A stretch of DNA of 64,000 nucleotides from Pseudomonadota bacterium (GTDB lineage: Bacteria > Pseudomonadota > Alphaproteobacteria > Rhizobiales > Rhizobiaceae): the NCBI GenBank assembly GCA_020161665.1, contig JAIUPA010000021.1:1-64000 (forward strand). Reading direction: 5' to 3'. A model generated the notes under the pieces. The model had not been told where the DNA came from. It ran no database searches and saw only the letters and a program-made list of their open reading frames with translations. The position numbers and the translations under genes were made by a program. This document shows, in pieces, positions 35,210-44,329 of the stretch. The first letter of the stretch is position 1. Each line of letters begins with the position of its first letter.

Positions 35210-35336
35210 AACAGGCCGAACGGATTTCACGGAAAAGTTTCGACATTTTTCGAAACTCGGTGCTTGAAATCCGTTCGCTTTGCCTGTATCCACCGCCACA
35301 CAAAACGCGCGCCGGACTTTCCGGGGCAGCACAAGG

Positions 35337-35412
35337 GCCGCTTTAGCTCAGTCGGTAGAGCACGTCATTCGTAATGACGGGGTCAGGTGTTCGAGTCACC
35401 TAAGCGGCACCA
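35337..35412 (+). tRNA. tRNA-Thr (anticodon CGT)
   Basis: Acceptor stem GCCGCTT/AAGCGGC, D arm GCTC...GAGC, anticodon arm CGTCA-TTCGTAA-TGACG, T arm AGGTG-TTCGAGT-CACCT, and encoded CCA (35410-35412). Confidence 0.95.
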
Positions 35413-35484
35413 CTTTTCCACATCTCGCAAAACCCTTTCAGATCAAAACGTGAATCAGCCTCTTCAAGGCCCGCTCAAGGCTCC

Positions 35485-35518
35485 TTGACTCTCATATTTA
35501 TTAGAACATAAAGTGAAC
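35485..35518 (+). promoter_or_regulatory. SOS (LexA) box and promoter of the Y-family polymerase
   Basis: GAAC-ATAAAGT-GAAC (35504-35518) is a perfect alphaproteobacterial LexA box (GAAC-N7-GAAC). It overlaps the -10-like CATAAA (35507-35512) of a promoter whose -35 TTGACT is at 35485-35490, 16 bases away. Confidence 0.85.
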
Positions 35519-35581
35519 AAAAAACAGTGAGCGTTCAGCGCGCACTGGTGTCGTTCTTGCGCGATCATCGGAATCCAAACC

Positions 35582-36847
35582 ATGCGTCTGCCTGAAACCA
35601 TCGAGCGGCTTTACATTGATTTCGACGGTTTTTTTGCCAGCGTGGAACAGCAATGTGACAAACGTCTGCGTGGTCGACCCGTGGGGGTCGTGCCATTTGC
35701 CGGCACGGACCGAACCGCCGTGATCGCTGTTTCGCGCGAAGCCAAGGCGTTTGGTGTGAAGAATGTCATGCCCATCAAGGAGGCACGGCAGCGTTGCCCG
35801 GATATCGTCCTCGTTCCGCAAAAGCCCGACCTTTATCGCCGCGCCCACAATGCCCTGCTCTGCGAAATCGAAACCATTCTTCCGATTGACACGGCCAAAA
35901 GCATTGACGAGCTGACCTGCAAACTTGATGAGCGCCAGCGTCTGGAGCCGGAGCGCGTGGCGGCAGCGATCAAGGGAGCGATCCGCGAAGGGATCGGCCC
36001 ATGGATTACCTGCTCCATCGGTTTTGCCGCCAATCGGCAACTGGCGAAGATCGCCTGCAAACAAGGCAAGCGCGGCACGGGTCGTTATGGCGACGGACTT
36101 GCCATCTGGCACCCATCCCTGATGCCTGACCCGCTTCTCAGCGTTCCACTCGCTGATATTCCGGGGGTTGGTGCCAATATCTATCGCAAACTCATGCGCA
36201 TCGGCATTTATGATACGCGCGATCTTTACAACACCCAGCCCAAGCAGATGCGCCGTATCTGGAACAATGTGACCGGAGAACGGCTCTGGTACGCGCTGCA
36301 CGGCTACGACATTCAGGCCCCGGTGTCCCAACGTGGCATGTTTGGGCACGGACGTGTTTTACCGCCGGAAGCGCGCAACATCGAAGGGGCGGAAAGCATT
36401 TCGCGGCTACTGCTGACAAAGGCGGCGCGCCGACTGCGCCGCGAAAACTATTATGCCAGCGGGCTGTGGCTTTGGCTCTCCATCAAAGAGGGATCATGGC
36501 TTGGCAAGCAGCACCTGCCTAGCGTGCGGGATGATCAGGCGATCCTGACAGCGCTTGCCGAATTGTGGCGCGAGGTGCGCCAGCAACACCGCAACGGCCT
36601 GACGATCTTTCGTGTCGGCGTGACCCTTTATGATCTTTCGCCTGCTGCCGAACGCCAACTGGATCTTCTCCTTCAGGACGACAAGACACGCCGCAAATGG
36701 GAAAACGCAGGCCAGGCGGTCGATACCCTCAATAGCAAATATTCCCGCACACTGGTTCATCTTGGCGAATGGTCGCCGCCCGCCGGGGGCCATGTCGGCG
36801 GGAAAATCAGCTATGTGCGCGTGCCTTCTGCGGAGGACTTCTGGTGA
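35582..36847 (+). CDS. Y-family DNA polymerase (divergent DinB-like)
   Basis: A 421-residue translesion polymerase. The first metal motif is YIDFDGFFASVEQ (11-23), where GFF keeps the aromatic steric gate, and the second is KSIDE (106-110), so the catalytic acids are intact. A helix-hairpin-helix IPGVGANIYRKL (about 193) and a little-finger-like domain follow. Differences from standard Pol IV, such as SREAKAFGV in place of the usual YxxRxFGV, mark a divergent subgroup. A perfect SOS box lies 64 bases upstream. Its stop overlaps the start of a 79-residue zinc-ribbon-like gene (TGATG). Confidence 0.88.
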   Translation: MRLPETIERLYIDFDGFFASVEQQCDKRLRGRPVGVVPFAGTDRTAVIAVSREAKAFGVKNVMPIKEARQRCPDIVLVPQKPDLYRRAHNALLCEIETILPIDTAKSIDELTCKLDERQRLEPERVAAAIKGAIREGIGPWITCSIGFAANRQLAKIACKQGKRGTGRYGDGLAIWHPSLMPDPLLSVPLADIPGVGANIYRKLMRIGIYDTRDLYNTQPKQMRRIWNNVTGERLWYALHGYDIQAPVSQRGMFGHGRVLPPEARNIEGAESISRLLLTKAARRLRRENYYASGLWLWLSIKEGSWLGKQHLPSVRDDQAILTALAELWREVRQQHRNGLTIFRVGVTLYDLSPAAERQLDLLLQDDKTRRKWENAGQAVDTLNSKYSRTLVHLGEWSPPAGGHVGGKISYVRVPSAEDFW

Positions 36848-37086
36848 TGAACTGGAAAACCCGCATCCGTGTCAGCGATCTTGCCCCCACCCAGAAGCTT
36901 GAGATCATCTGCCGTCAATGTGGCCGGCTCGCTTATATCACCGGGCTGGATGTGAAGGACCAGAGCCTATACCTTGATGAGCTGGAACGACGCCTGCGCT
37001 GCAAGGCGCGTGGCTGCCGGGGCCATGCACGCCTTGCCATGGTGCGCCTTGACGAACTTACGGGCTTTGTCGGCGGGCTGGCATAA
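36847..37086 (+). CDS. Small zinc-ribbon-like protein coupled to the SOS polymerase
   Basis: A 79-residue basic protein. It has a CRQC pair (about 20-23) and a CKARGC pair (about 51-56), giving the C-x2-C...C-x4-C spacing of a small zinc-binding fold, with RVSDLAPTQKLEIICRQC before it. I do not recognise a family. Its ATG overlaps the polymerase stop (TGATG), so it is translated with the polymerase and comes under the same SOS box. Its last 29 bases overlap the end of the convergent GST gene. A DNA- or polymerase-binding accessory role is inference only. Confidence 0.75.
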   Translation: MNWKTRIRVSDLAPTQKLEIICRQCGRLAYITGLDVKDQSLYLDELERRLRCKARGCRGHARLAMVRLDELTGFVGGLA

Positions 37087-38035
37087 TACCCGCAAGATCG
37101 GGACCGAGCGGCACGATGCCGTTCGGGTTCAGGCTCTTGATCGAGTAATAGCCGCGCTTGATGTGGTCGATGCTGACGGTTTCGGCGATCCCCGGCAGAT
37201 TGTAGACCCGCAAGAGATAGGCGCTCAGCGCGCTGTAATCGGCCAGACGGCGCAGGTTGCACTTGAAGAGGCCATGATAGGCCCCATCAAAGCGGATCAA
37301 CGTCACGAAAAGGCGAATATCGGCCTCGGTGAAGCGCTCACCCTGCAGGTAGGGGCCACCCTGGCCAAGGCGCGCTTCCAACTCATCCAGCATCGCAAAG
37401 ACATCGTGGAACGCCTCTTCATAGGCGATTTGCGTGGTGGCGAAGCCCGCGCGATAAACGCCGTTGTTGAGCTTCGGGTAGATGCGCTCGTTCAAGGCGT
37501 CGATTTCGGCCTGCAAATCCGCGGGGTAGAGGTCAAACGACGGATCGGCCAGATCACCAAAGCCCGTATTGAAAATGCGCAGAATATCAGCCGATTCATT
37601 GTTGACGATGGTGCCGGTCTTCTTGTCCCACAGCACCGGCACGGTGGCGCGGCCAGTGAAATCCGGGTCGGCCTTCACGTAAAGCTCGTAGAGATGCTCC
37701 ACGCCATTGACCGTATCGGTGGTGGAACCCGGATAGCTGCCAAAGCGCCAGCCCTTGTCGGAAAGCGCCGGTTCGACAATCGACAGCGAGATCACATCTT
37801 CCAGCTTTTTCAGCTTGCGGGCCATCAGTGTGCGCGAGGCCCACGGGCAGATGAGCGCCACATAAAGATGATAGCGATCGGCCTCGGCCTTGAAGCCACC
37901 CTCACCCGTCGGACCGGGGGCGCCATCCGGCGTCACCCAGTTGCGAAACGAAGACACCTGCCGCACGAAGCCGCCCTTGGCATCCTTGGCCTGCACCGGC
38001 TGCCAGTCTTCCGTCCATTTTCCGTTCACCAGCAT
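37058..38035 (-). CDS. Glutathione S-transferase, glutathionyl-hydroquinone reductase type
   Basis: A 325-residue protein of the Xi-class (YqjG/ECM4) family. The catalytic cysteine lies in CPWASRTL (about 64), NNESADILRIFN (about 144) is the glutathione-binding segment, and the GHR-type C-terminal domain has RFTEADIRLFVTLIRFDGAYHGLFKCN. The family reduces glutathionyl-hydroquinones. The ATG at 38035 follows AGGA. It is convergent with, and overlaps by 29 bases, the small zinc-ribbon-like gene. Confidence 0.9.
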   Translation of the reverse strand: MLVNGKWTEDWQPVQAKDAKGGFVRQVSSFRNWVTPDGAPGPTGEGGFKAEADRYHLYVALICPWASRTLMARKLKKLEDVISLSIVEPALSDKGWRFGSYPGSTTDTVNGVEHLYELYVKADPDFTGRATVPVLWDKKTGTIVNNESADILRIFNTGFGDLADPSFDLYPADLQAEIDALNERIYPKLNNGVYRAGFATTQIAYEEAFHDVFAMLDELEARLGQGGPYLQGERFTEADIRLFVTLIRFDGAYHGLFKCNLRRLADYSALSAYLLRVYNLPGIAETVSIDHIKRGYYSIKSLNPNGIVPLGPDLAGIMPARRQSP

Positions 38036-38148
38036 GGCTTAATCCTCAAGCGTTGTGCGCAGCGTTCAAGCTGCCTGTGCCAGAGGATATAGGCCGGATG
38101 CCGGTTTCGGGAAATGCCGCGTTCGGTTGACAATGCGGCAACCGATGG

Positions 38149-38168
38149 CCGCCTGAAAAATCAGGCGG
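38149..38168 (-). terminator. Hairpin spanning the pyrE stop codon
   Basis: On the minus strand CCGCCTGA-TTTT-TCAGGCGG is a perfect 8-bp stem, and its first arm ends in the pyrE TGA. There is no T run after it. Confidence 0.45.
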
Positions 38169-38859
38169 TTGGCAGTTCGCTGACGCCGCCCATCTTGGCC
38201 GACCAGACCAGCGGGGCATCAAGGAAGGCTTCCACTTCGGAAAGCGTCTTCTCATCAAAGAGCTTGTCTTCCTTGGCAACCGCCAGCACATCGCGCCAGG
38301 TGGCGAGGTAGTGCAGCTTCACATTGCCATTGGCAAAACGCTGTTCGGCTTCCGGGAAAATGCCATAGTAGAAGAGCGCGATGCCGTGATCGATGACGCC
38401 GCCTGCGGCGCGGATGGCATCGATGAAGGTGAACATGGAGCCGCCTGCCGTCGTCAGGTCTTCGATGACCAGAACGCGCGCGCCGTCTGCCATATAGCCC
38501 TCGATCTGGGCATTGCGGCCATGGCCCTTCGGCTTCTTGCGGCAATAGATCATCGGCAGGGAAAGGCGCTCGGAGAGGAAGGCGGCAAAGGGAATGCCCG
38601 CCGTCTCGCCACCCGCCACGCAATCGAACGCCTCAAAGCCTGCTTCGCTCATGATGGCGGCGGCGGCAAAATCCATCACCGCCGAACGGATGCGCGGGAA
38701 GGAGATGAGCTTGCGCATGTCGATGTAGACCGGGCTCTTCATGCCGGACGCGAGCGTATAAGGTTCGGCGGCGGCAAAGTGCACGGCCTTGATTTCCCAA
38801 AGCATTTTGGCAACCAGACGGGCGACGACCTGCTTGTCGTTAAAGGCGTTGATGCTCAT
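38161..38859 (-). CDS. pyrE: Orotate phosphoribosyltransferase
   Basis: A 232-residue type I phosphoribosyltransferase making OMP from orotate and PRPP. The PRPP loop is [13 protein letters not shown] (about 130), and the catalytic-loop lysines are near [11 protein letters not shown] (about 105). The ATG is preceded by AAAGGA. It begins 24 bases after pyrC and forms an operon with it; pyrD, for the intervening step, is 30 kb away. Confidence 0.94.
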   Translation of the reverse strand: MSINAFNDKQVVARLVAKMLWEIKAVHFAAAEPYTLASGMKSPVYIDMRKLISFPRIRSAVMDFAAAAIMSEAGFEAFDCVAGGETAGIPFAAFLSERLSLPMIYCRKKPKGHGRNAQIEGYMADGARVLVIEDLTTAGGSMFTFIDAIRAAGGVIDHGIALFYYGIFPEAEQRFANGNVKLHYLATWRDVLAVAKEDKLFDEKTLSEVEAFLDAPLVWSAKMGGVSELPTA

Positions 38860-38883
38860 GGCGTTATCCTTTCTTCAAACGGC

Positions 38884-39921
38884 TCAGGCCACATCCCAAT
38901 GAAGCGGGAACAGGGGATCGAAAACAGTCACCGGACCGGCACCCGTTTCGCGCTTCTTGGGGAAATCAACCGGCTCATCGCGCTTGATGAGCGTGATCGT
39001 TTCCGGGTTCGGCTGCAGACCATACCAGGTCGGGCCGTTCAGAGAAGCGAAGGCTTCCAGTCTGTCGAGCGCGCCTTCGTTTTCGAAAACGTGGGCGAGG
39101 CAGCTCATGGTGTTGATGGAGGTGTAGATGCCCGCGCAGCCACAGCCGCATTCCTTCAGCGGATCGATATGCGGCGCGGAATCGGTGCCCAGGAAGAAGC
39201 GCGCATCGCCCGAAGTGGCGGCCTTGACGAGCGCCAGACGGTGGTTCTCACGCTTGGCGACCGGCAGGCAGTAATAATGCGGCTTGATACCGCCCACGAG
39301 GATGGCGTTGCGGTTGATGATAAGGTGATGCGTGGTGATCGAACCGGCGAGATTCTTCTCCGCCGAGCGGATGTAATCGATGCCGTTTTCGGTCGTCACA
39401 TGCTCCATCGTCACCTTCAGTTCCGGCAGGCGCTTGCGCAACGGATCGAGCACGGTTTCGATGAAGACGGCTTCGCGGTCGAAAATATCAACCTCCGGCG
39501 TCGTCACTTCGCCATGAACGCAGAGCGGCAGGCCGATCTTCGCCATGCGCTCCAGCACCGGCATGGCCTTGTCCATATCGCGCACGCCGCCGTGGGAGTT
39601 GGTGGTGGCACCAGCGGGGTAAAGCTTCACAGCGGTGATGAGGCCGCTCTTCTTGCCTTCCTCCACATCGTCCGGGCTGGTGTGCTCGGTCAAATAAAGG
39701 GTCATCAGCGGCTCGAAGGTGTCGCCCGCAGGAATGGCCTTGACGATGCGCTCGCGATAGGCGCGCGCATCCGCCGTGGTGACGACCGGCGGCACGAGGT
39801 TCGGCATGATGATGGCGCGGCCAAAATGGCGGCTGGTATCGCCGATCACGCCTTCCAGCATGGCACCGTCGCGCAGGTGAAGGTGCCAGTCATCGGGGCG
39901 GCGAAGAGTGAGCTTTGTCAT
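38884..39921 (-). CDS. pyrC: Dihydroorotase
   Basis: A 345-residue class II zinc amidohydrolase that closes carbamoyl aspartate to dihydroorotate. Metal ligands: DWHLHLRDG (His-x-His, about 12-16), the bridging-lysine region [13 protein letters not shown] (about 98), CVHGEV (about 136), MEHVTT (about 176) and the Asp in GTDSAPH (about 247). ATG at 39921 with GGAGG upstream. First gene of pyrC-pyrE. Confidence 0.95.
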   Translation of the reverse strand: MTKLTLRRPDDWHLHLRDGAMLEGVIGDTSRHFGRAIIMPNLVPPVVTTADARAYRERIVKAIPAGDTFEPLMTLYLTEHTSPDDVEEGKKSGLITAVKLYPAGATTNSHGGVRDMDKAMPVLERMAKIGLPLCVHGEVTTPEVDIFDREAVFIETVLDPLRKRLPELKVTMEHVTTENGIDYIRSAEKNLAGSITTHHLIINRNAILVGGIKPHYYCLPVAKRENHRLALVKAATSGDARFFLGTDSAPHIDPLKECGCGCAGIYTSINTMSCLAHVFENEGALDRLEAFASLNGPTWYGLQPNPETITLIKRDEPVDFPKKRETGAGPVTVFDPLFPLHWDVA

Positions 39922-40008
39922 GGGGAAGCCTCCGGGCGGACATGTTTCCCGCGCTTACCATTTTTGCCGCCCGGAAAACAGCACCATGGCCGGTGAAAAT
40001 GAAGCTTT

Positions 40009-41052
40009 TCAGCGCCCTATGCTGCCCGCTTCCGGGCCCCAGACATCGGTGAGCGCAAAGCCGCGTTCAAACGGGTCAAACGGGTCCAGCGCCACCTGAT
40101 GCAGCCCGAAGGTGAAACCGCGTCCGGCAATGGTGGGGATCACCGCCGGGCGTCCGGCCACTTCGGTGACGGCGGATAGCCCCACCTCGAATTCCGAGCC
40201 GATCGTCGAGCGGGATTTGTAGACATCCCCGACCTTGACCTTGCCGCGGGCATAAAGCGTGGCAAGATTGGCGGAATTGCCCGTGCCGCAGGGCGAGCGG
40301 TCGACACGGCCCGGCCACATGGTGGTGGCGGTGCGGATGGCACCATCATCATCCACGCCACGGAACATCACATAGGCGACGCCGTTGATTGCCGGGATCT
40401 CGGGATGAACCACGTCGAACGCGTCGTTGATCGCCGCCTTCAGCACCATGCCGGCCTGAACCAGTGCCCCGGCGCTCGCTTCATTGATCGTCATGCCAAG
40501 CTGTGCGGCATCGACAAGCGCATAGAAAATGCCGCCATAGGAGAGGTCAAAGCGCACCTTGCCCCAGGGAGCCACCTCGATTTCCGCATCCAGCGTATGG
40601 ACGAAGGAGGGCACCATGGTGAGCTTCACCTTTTGGCAGCGACCGTCATGGCAGGTGGCCGTGGCCTTCACGAGACCGGCCGCCGTTTCGAGCATCACGA
40701 TGGTCTCCGGCCCCTTCATCTCCACCATGCCGCTTTCCAGAAGCGCCGTGGTGACACAGATGGAGTTTGAACCCGACGAGGCGTGGGCCTGATCGGGCTG
40801 AAGAATGACGAAGGCGAAGTCCGCCGCCGGATTTTTCGCCGGAAGCACGAGATTGACCGAGCCGATTGGTGCGCCGCGCGGCTCAAGGCAGAGCATGCGC
40901 CGCAGCGCCTCGCCCTTCGGGTCGGTGTTCAGCCAATGAAGCTGGTCGGCGACCGTCTCGCCGGGGATTTTCGGCACGCCACCAATGGCGGCGCGGCCAA
41001 TTTCGCCTTCACAATGAACGTCGAGAAGCTGAAGCGTGCGCTTCCACCGCAT
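40009..41052 (-). CDS. Proline racemase superfamily enzyme (Ser/Cys type)
   Basis: A 347-residue member of the superfamily of proline racemases, 4-hydroxyproline 2-epimerases and trans-3-hydroxyproline dehydratases. The first catalytic position is Ser93 (SSGSNS) instead of Cys, and the second is Cys in SPCGTGNSA (about 263). Ser/Cys pairs are known in both epimerases and dehydratases, so the reaction cannot be fixed; simple proline racemase is less likely. Start ATG at 41052; the frame runs to 41100. Possible link to putA in proline or hydroxyproline use (inference). Confidence 0.85.
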   Translation of the reverse strand: MRWKRTLQLLDVHCEGEIGRAAIGGVPKIPGETVADQLHWLNTDPKGEALRRMLCLEPRGAPIGSVNLVLPAKNPAADFAFVILQPDQAHASSGSNSICVTTALLESGMVEMKGPETIVMLETAAGLVKATATCHDGRCQKVKLTMVPSFVHTLDAEIEVAPWGKVRFDLSYGGIFYALVDAAQLGMTINEASAGALVQAGMVLKAAINDAFDVVHPEIPAINGVAYVMFRGVDDDGAIRTATTMWPGRVDRSPCGTGNSANLATLYARGKVKVGDVYKSRSTIGSEFEVGLSAVTEVAGRPAVIPTIAGRGFTFGLHQVALDPFDPFERGFALTDVWGPEAGSIGR

Positions 41053-41062
41053 GATAATTGCC

Positions 41063-42364
41063 TTATTTCGGGTTGGTAATAACTTCGAGCGGGGCACCAA
41101 AAGCGCCCACAGTGGTGCCGACGCTGCCGGTCATGCGCTTCCACTGGCCACCATAGTTGCGGCGTGTCGCGGGATCAAACACGGCAATCGGCGTGGAAAC
41201 CGCCACTGATGCCGCCTGCCCCACCGTCGAGGCCGCGCCGACGGCCACCGAGCCCAGCGCCTCACCGATGCCGACATCAGAATCCGTCACCGTCTGGCCT
41301 GCCGCCAGACGCGTCCCGATCAGCTTCACCACATCCGGGCTTTCGGCAAATTTGCCGTGGTTCAGGCTGTCGCCCGATTTCATCTTGGTGAGGTCGATCA
41401 CCGAAATCCCGAACTTTTCCAGCGCCGTGCGATAGGGTTCGGCTGCCGGATCAATCTGGCCGAGGCGGTCGACATTGCCGGAAATGCGGCGCGACACGAG
41501 AAGGGCGCGGTCATCCTGCGAGGTGAAGATCGTGAATTTCGGGTTGGTCTTGCCAATTTCAGCGATCTGGCGGCCGAACACATCCACATCAAGGTCCGGC
41601 GCAGCCAGAATGACGTTGCTGATCTTGCTCGCCACCTTGCCATCGCGGATCGCCATCTGGCGGAGCGCCTCCATGGCAAGCCAGGTGCCCATGGAATGCG
41701 CCATGACCGTCACATCACTGACGGAGGGATCACGGGCGACGGTGCGCAGCAATTCCTCCAGCGCATCGCGCGAGTAATTGGTGCTTTCCTTGTCGTAATT
41801 GTAATCGAAAATGCTGGCGCGCGACGGCCAGGTGAAGATGACCGGGGCCACATCGGCTCCTGAATCATGCACGATCTGGGCAAAGCGGTAGACCGCATCC
41901 TCGTAGCGGTTGTTGAAGCCGTGCACGAAAACCATGACGCGGCGGCTCTTGGTCATATGGCTGCGGCCCCAATCCTTGGCCTGCGCGGCGCTCAGCATCG
42001 GCGCGACGGAGACGGTCGTAAACGTCTTCATCGGATCAGAGGGAAGCTTCTTCGGCCATTGCACCTGCCCGACCTCACGCTTGCCATCGGGCGGGATGGA
42101 AACGGTAACGGCAGACAGCGCCAGCCCCGTGCCGCGCTCGCCGGAGAACAGCACCGCGGGATTGCTATCAGGAGCGCGGGTGGTGGCAACCAGCAGATCA
42201 ACAGTCGGAATGCCGGGCGGAAGCGAGGCTTGCGAATTGGCCGGGTCCATCACCCCGATGGGGCGACCCGCACAGGCGGCGAGGAGCAGGAGCATCCCGC
42301 CAACGGTTGCCAGACGCATGGCACGCAGAAATGGCTGCCGAGCCGAACTCATATCTGCAAACAT
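41063..42364 (-). CDS. Alpha/beta-hydrolase lipoprotein (DUF900 family)
   Basis: A 433-residue envelope protein. The signal runs FLRAMRLATVGGMLLLLAAC with the lipobox Cys near residue 31. The alpha/beta-hydrolase core shows VMVFVHGFNN (oxyanion region), the nucleophile elbow AHSMGTW, and DLDVDVF as a possible acid. The C-terminal ~100 residues are low-complexity (Ala/Val/Gly). The DUF900 family has unknown substrates. Start at 42364 is a choice among several in-frame ATGs (42352 and 42319 are alternatives). The gene sits 10 bases before the racemase-type gene on the same strand. Confidence 0.82.
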   Translation of the reverse strand: MFADMSSARQPFLRAMRLATVGGMLLLLAACAGRPIGVMDPANSQASLPPGIPTVDLLVATTRAPDSNPAVLFSGERGTGLALSAVTVSIPPDGKREVGQVQWPKKLPSDPMKTFTTVSVAPMLSAAQAKDWGRSHMTKSRRVMVFVHGFNNRYEDAVYRFAQIVHDSGADVAPVIFTWPSRASIFDYNYDKESTNYSRDALEELLRTVARDPSVSDVTVMAHSMGTWLAMEALRQMAIRDGKVASKISNVILAAPDLDVDVFGRQIAEIGKTNPKFTIFTSQDDRALLVSRRISGNVDRLGQIDPAAEPYRTALEKFGISVIDLTKMKSGDSLNHGKFAESPDVVKLIGTRLAAGQTVTDSDVGIGEALGSVAVGAASTVGQAASVAVSTPIAVFDPATRRNYGGQWKRMTGSVGTTVGAFGAPLEVITNPK

Positions 42365-42423
42365 TCTCACGCTGCCCTGTCTCTGTTGCCGTTTACGCAA
42401 GCTTAACCTTTAGAGCGGGGGCA

Positions 42424-42458
42424 GCGGAAAGACCAGAGCGCGAGACGGGTCTTTCCGC
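42424..42458 (-). promoter_or_regulatory. 11-bp hairpin in the leader of the lipoprotein hydrolase
   Basis: GCGGAAAGACC and GGTCTTTCCGC are a perfect inverted repeat with a 13-base loop, with no T run. It lies between the CoA-transferase terminator and the hydrolase start. Confidence 0.5.
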
Positions 42459-42472
42459 CAAATTGCGCAACG

Positions 42473-42498
42473 AAAAAGGGCACCCGAAGGTGCCCTTT
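42473..42498 (-). terminator. Terminator of the CoA-transferase gene
   Basis: On the minus strand AAAGGGCACC-TTCG-GGTGCCCTTT is followed by TT; a UUCG tetraloop caps the stem. It lies 25 bases after the stop. Confidence 0.88.
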
Positions 42499-42523
42499 CC
42501 GTATTCTCTTGATCCGCCAGCGC

Positions 42524-44011
42524 TTAGAGCATGGTGCCCTTGGACGCCAGGTTGATATGCCAGGACAGCGCTTCTTCGAGAACGTGCGGGGTGTGACCAC
42601 CACGCTTGCAGGCGCGCTCGTAGTAGTCCGTGATCATGTCACGGTAGAGCGGGTGCACGCAGTTCTTGATGATGAGCGGTGCGCGTTCGCGCGGTGCCAG
42701 ACCACGCAGGTCGGCGAGACCGATTTCGGTGGCAACGACAGCCACGTCGTGTTCCGTGTGGTCGATATGGGCGACCATCGGGACGATCGACGAGATCTTG
42801 CCTTCCTTGGCGATCGACTTCGTCACGAAGATCGACATCTGGCCGGAGCGGGCGAAGTCACCCGAGCCACCGATACCGTTCATCATGTGCGTGCCGCCGA
42901 CATGCGTCGAGTTGACGTTGCCGTAGATGTCGAATTCGAGCGCGGTGTTGATGCAGATCAGGCCGAGGCGGCGGGAGATTTCCGGGTTGTTGGAAATTTC
43001 CTGCGGACGCAGAACGATCTTTTCCTTGAAGGCTGCAAGGTTGGCCATCACGTGATCGTTCGTGGCTGCGGAGAGCGAGAACGAGGTGGTGGAGGCGCGC
43101 AGCAGCTTGCCGCTGTCGAACAGTTCGAAGGTCGAGTCCTGCAGAACTTCCGAGTACATTTCCAGATCGTAGAACGGCGAATCCTGGAAACCGGACATCA
43201 CGGCGTTGGCAATGGTGCCGATGCCGCACTGCATGGGACGCAGCGAGTGGGTCAGACGACCCTGCTTCACTTCGTTCTTGAGGAAGTCGAGCAGGTGGCC
43301 AGCGATCTGCGCGGTTTCTTCATCCGGCGGCAGGTTGTTGGCGGCGCTGTCGGGAATGTTGGTCTCGACGATGGCGGCGATCTTGGACGGATCAACGGCG
43401 AAATACGGAACGCCGATGCGGTCCATCGTGGAGTTGATGTTGATCGGCGTACGGTTCGGACGCTTTTCCGGAATGTAAACGTCGTGCATGCCTTCCAGCT
43501 GGTCCGTATGGGCCAGGTTCAGCTCGACGATGATCTGGTCAGCGTCGAGTGCGAAGGTTGCCGAGTTACCGACGGAGCTGGTCGGAACGATGTAGCCTTC
43601 TTCCGTGATGGCGCAGGCTTCGATGACGGCGGTGTCGACCTTCTTGATCTGGTCGGCGCGCATGGCTTCAGCGGTCAGCGACAGATGCTGGTCGATGAAC
43701 ATGATCTCGCCGTTGTTGATCGCCTTGCGCATAACCGGGTCAGCCTGGAACGGCGAACGGCGGGTCAGCAGGTGGGCGGCGGCCATCTTGCCGTCCATGT
43801 CGTTACCGAGCGAAGCGCCCGTGAACAGTTCGATCTTGAGGCCGTCCTTCTTGGCGCGCTCGACGAGTGCGGGCGGCACCACCTTGGCTTCACCAGCGCG
43901 GGTGAAGCCGCTCATGCCCAGACGGCTACCGTCCTTGACGAGCGAAGCTGCCTCTTCGGCAGTGACAACCTTATCCATAAGCGCCTTACGGCGCACGCGG
44001 TCACGAAGCAT
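42524..44011 (-). CDS. Acetyl-CoA hydrolase/transferase family protein (succinate:acetate CoA-transferase-like)
   Basis: A 495-residue class I-type CoA-transferase. It has GMSGFTRAGEAKVVPPAL near the N-terminus, the acidic IIVELNLAH segment (about 190) and the CoA-binding MQCGIGTIANAVM (about 265), with GIGGSGDFARSG (about 375). Length and pattern fit succinate:acetate CoA-transferases, which link acetate to the TCA cycle, but hydrolase activity cannot be excluded. The ATG at 44011 has AGGGA 9 bases upstream; the open frame begins at 44113. Confidence 0.9.
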   Translation of the reverse strand: MLRDRVRRKALMDKVVTAEEAASLVKDGSRLGMSGFTRAGEAKVVPPALVERAKKDGLKIELFTGASLGNDMDGKMAAAHLLTRRSPFQADPVMRKAINNGEIMFIDQHLSLTAEAMRADQIKKVDTAVIEACAITEEGYIVPTSSVGNSATFALDADQIIVELNLAHTDQLEGMHDVYIPEKRPNRTPININSTMDRIGVPYFAVDPSKIAAIVETNIPDSAANNLPPDEETAQIAGHLLDFLKNEVKQGRLTHSLRPMQCGIGTIANAVMSGFQDSPFYDLEMYSEVLQDSTFELFDSGKLLRASTTSFSLSAATNDHVMANLAAFKEKIVLRPQEISNNPEISRRLGLICINTALEFDIYGNVNSTHVGGTHMMNGIGGSGDFARSGQMSIFVTKSIAKEGKISSIVPMVAHIDHTEHDVAVVATEIGLADLRGLAPRERAPLIIKNCVHPLYRDMITDYYERACKRGGHTPHVLEEALSWHINLASKGTML

Positions 44012-44329
44012 AAGCAATCCCTCTTTGCGTAATGGTCGTTTAACCTGATAAATCTCTTCCCGGCGGCCAGAGCGGTCAAACCCCAGCGCACTGCTGCCTG
44101 CAATACCTCCCAACGCTTGAAAAGCAATTACCCAAGAGGCGTAAATCCGCCGGATTCTTGTATTTTTTCACGCAAAGGCAAAGCCGGGTTGCAGGCAGGT
44201 CAACGGATAGCAACGACTACAGGTGCCGTCAATTCATTCAATCGTCATTGGGTTGCACTGCCTATCGGCAAACACACGGTTTTTCAGGGCCATCAGGAGC
44301 CCCGAAACTGGCCGAAACAGATGAAATAC
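44012..44329. other. 318-base intergenic region
   Basis: Lies between the OxyR-like gene and the CoA-transferase, both minus-strand. I see no gene, tRNA, repeat or clear terminator. TTGACC (minus strand, about 100 bases before the CoA-transferase start) is the only promoter-like hexamer, without a good -10 partner. Confidence 0.4.

Noticed and set aside
35337..35581. tRNA-Thr as an attachment site of an integrated island
   Set aside because: No integrase gene and no second copy of the tRNA 3' end was noticed nearby; only the divergent polymerase gene hints at transfer.
44012..44329. Possible small gene or RNA between the OxyR-like and CoA-transferase genes
   Set aside because: No conserved start with a ribosome-binding site, no strong hairpin with a T run and no paired promoter elements were found.
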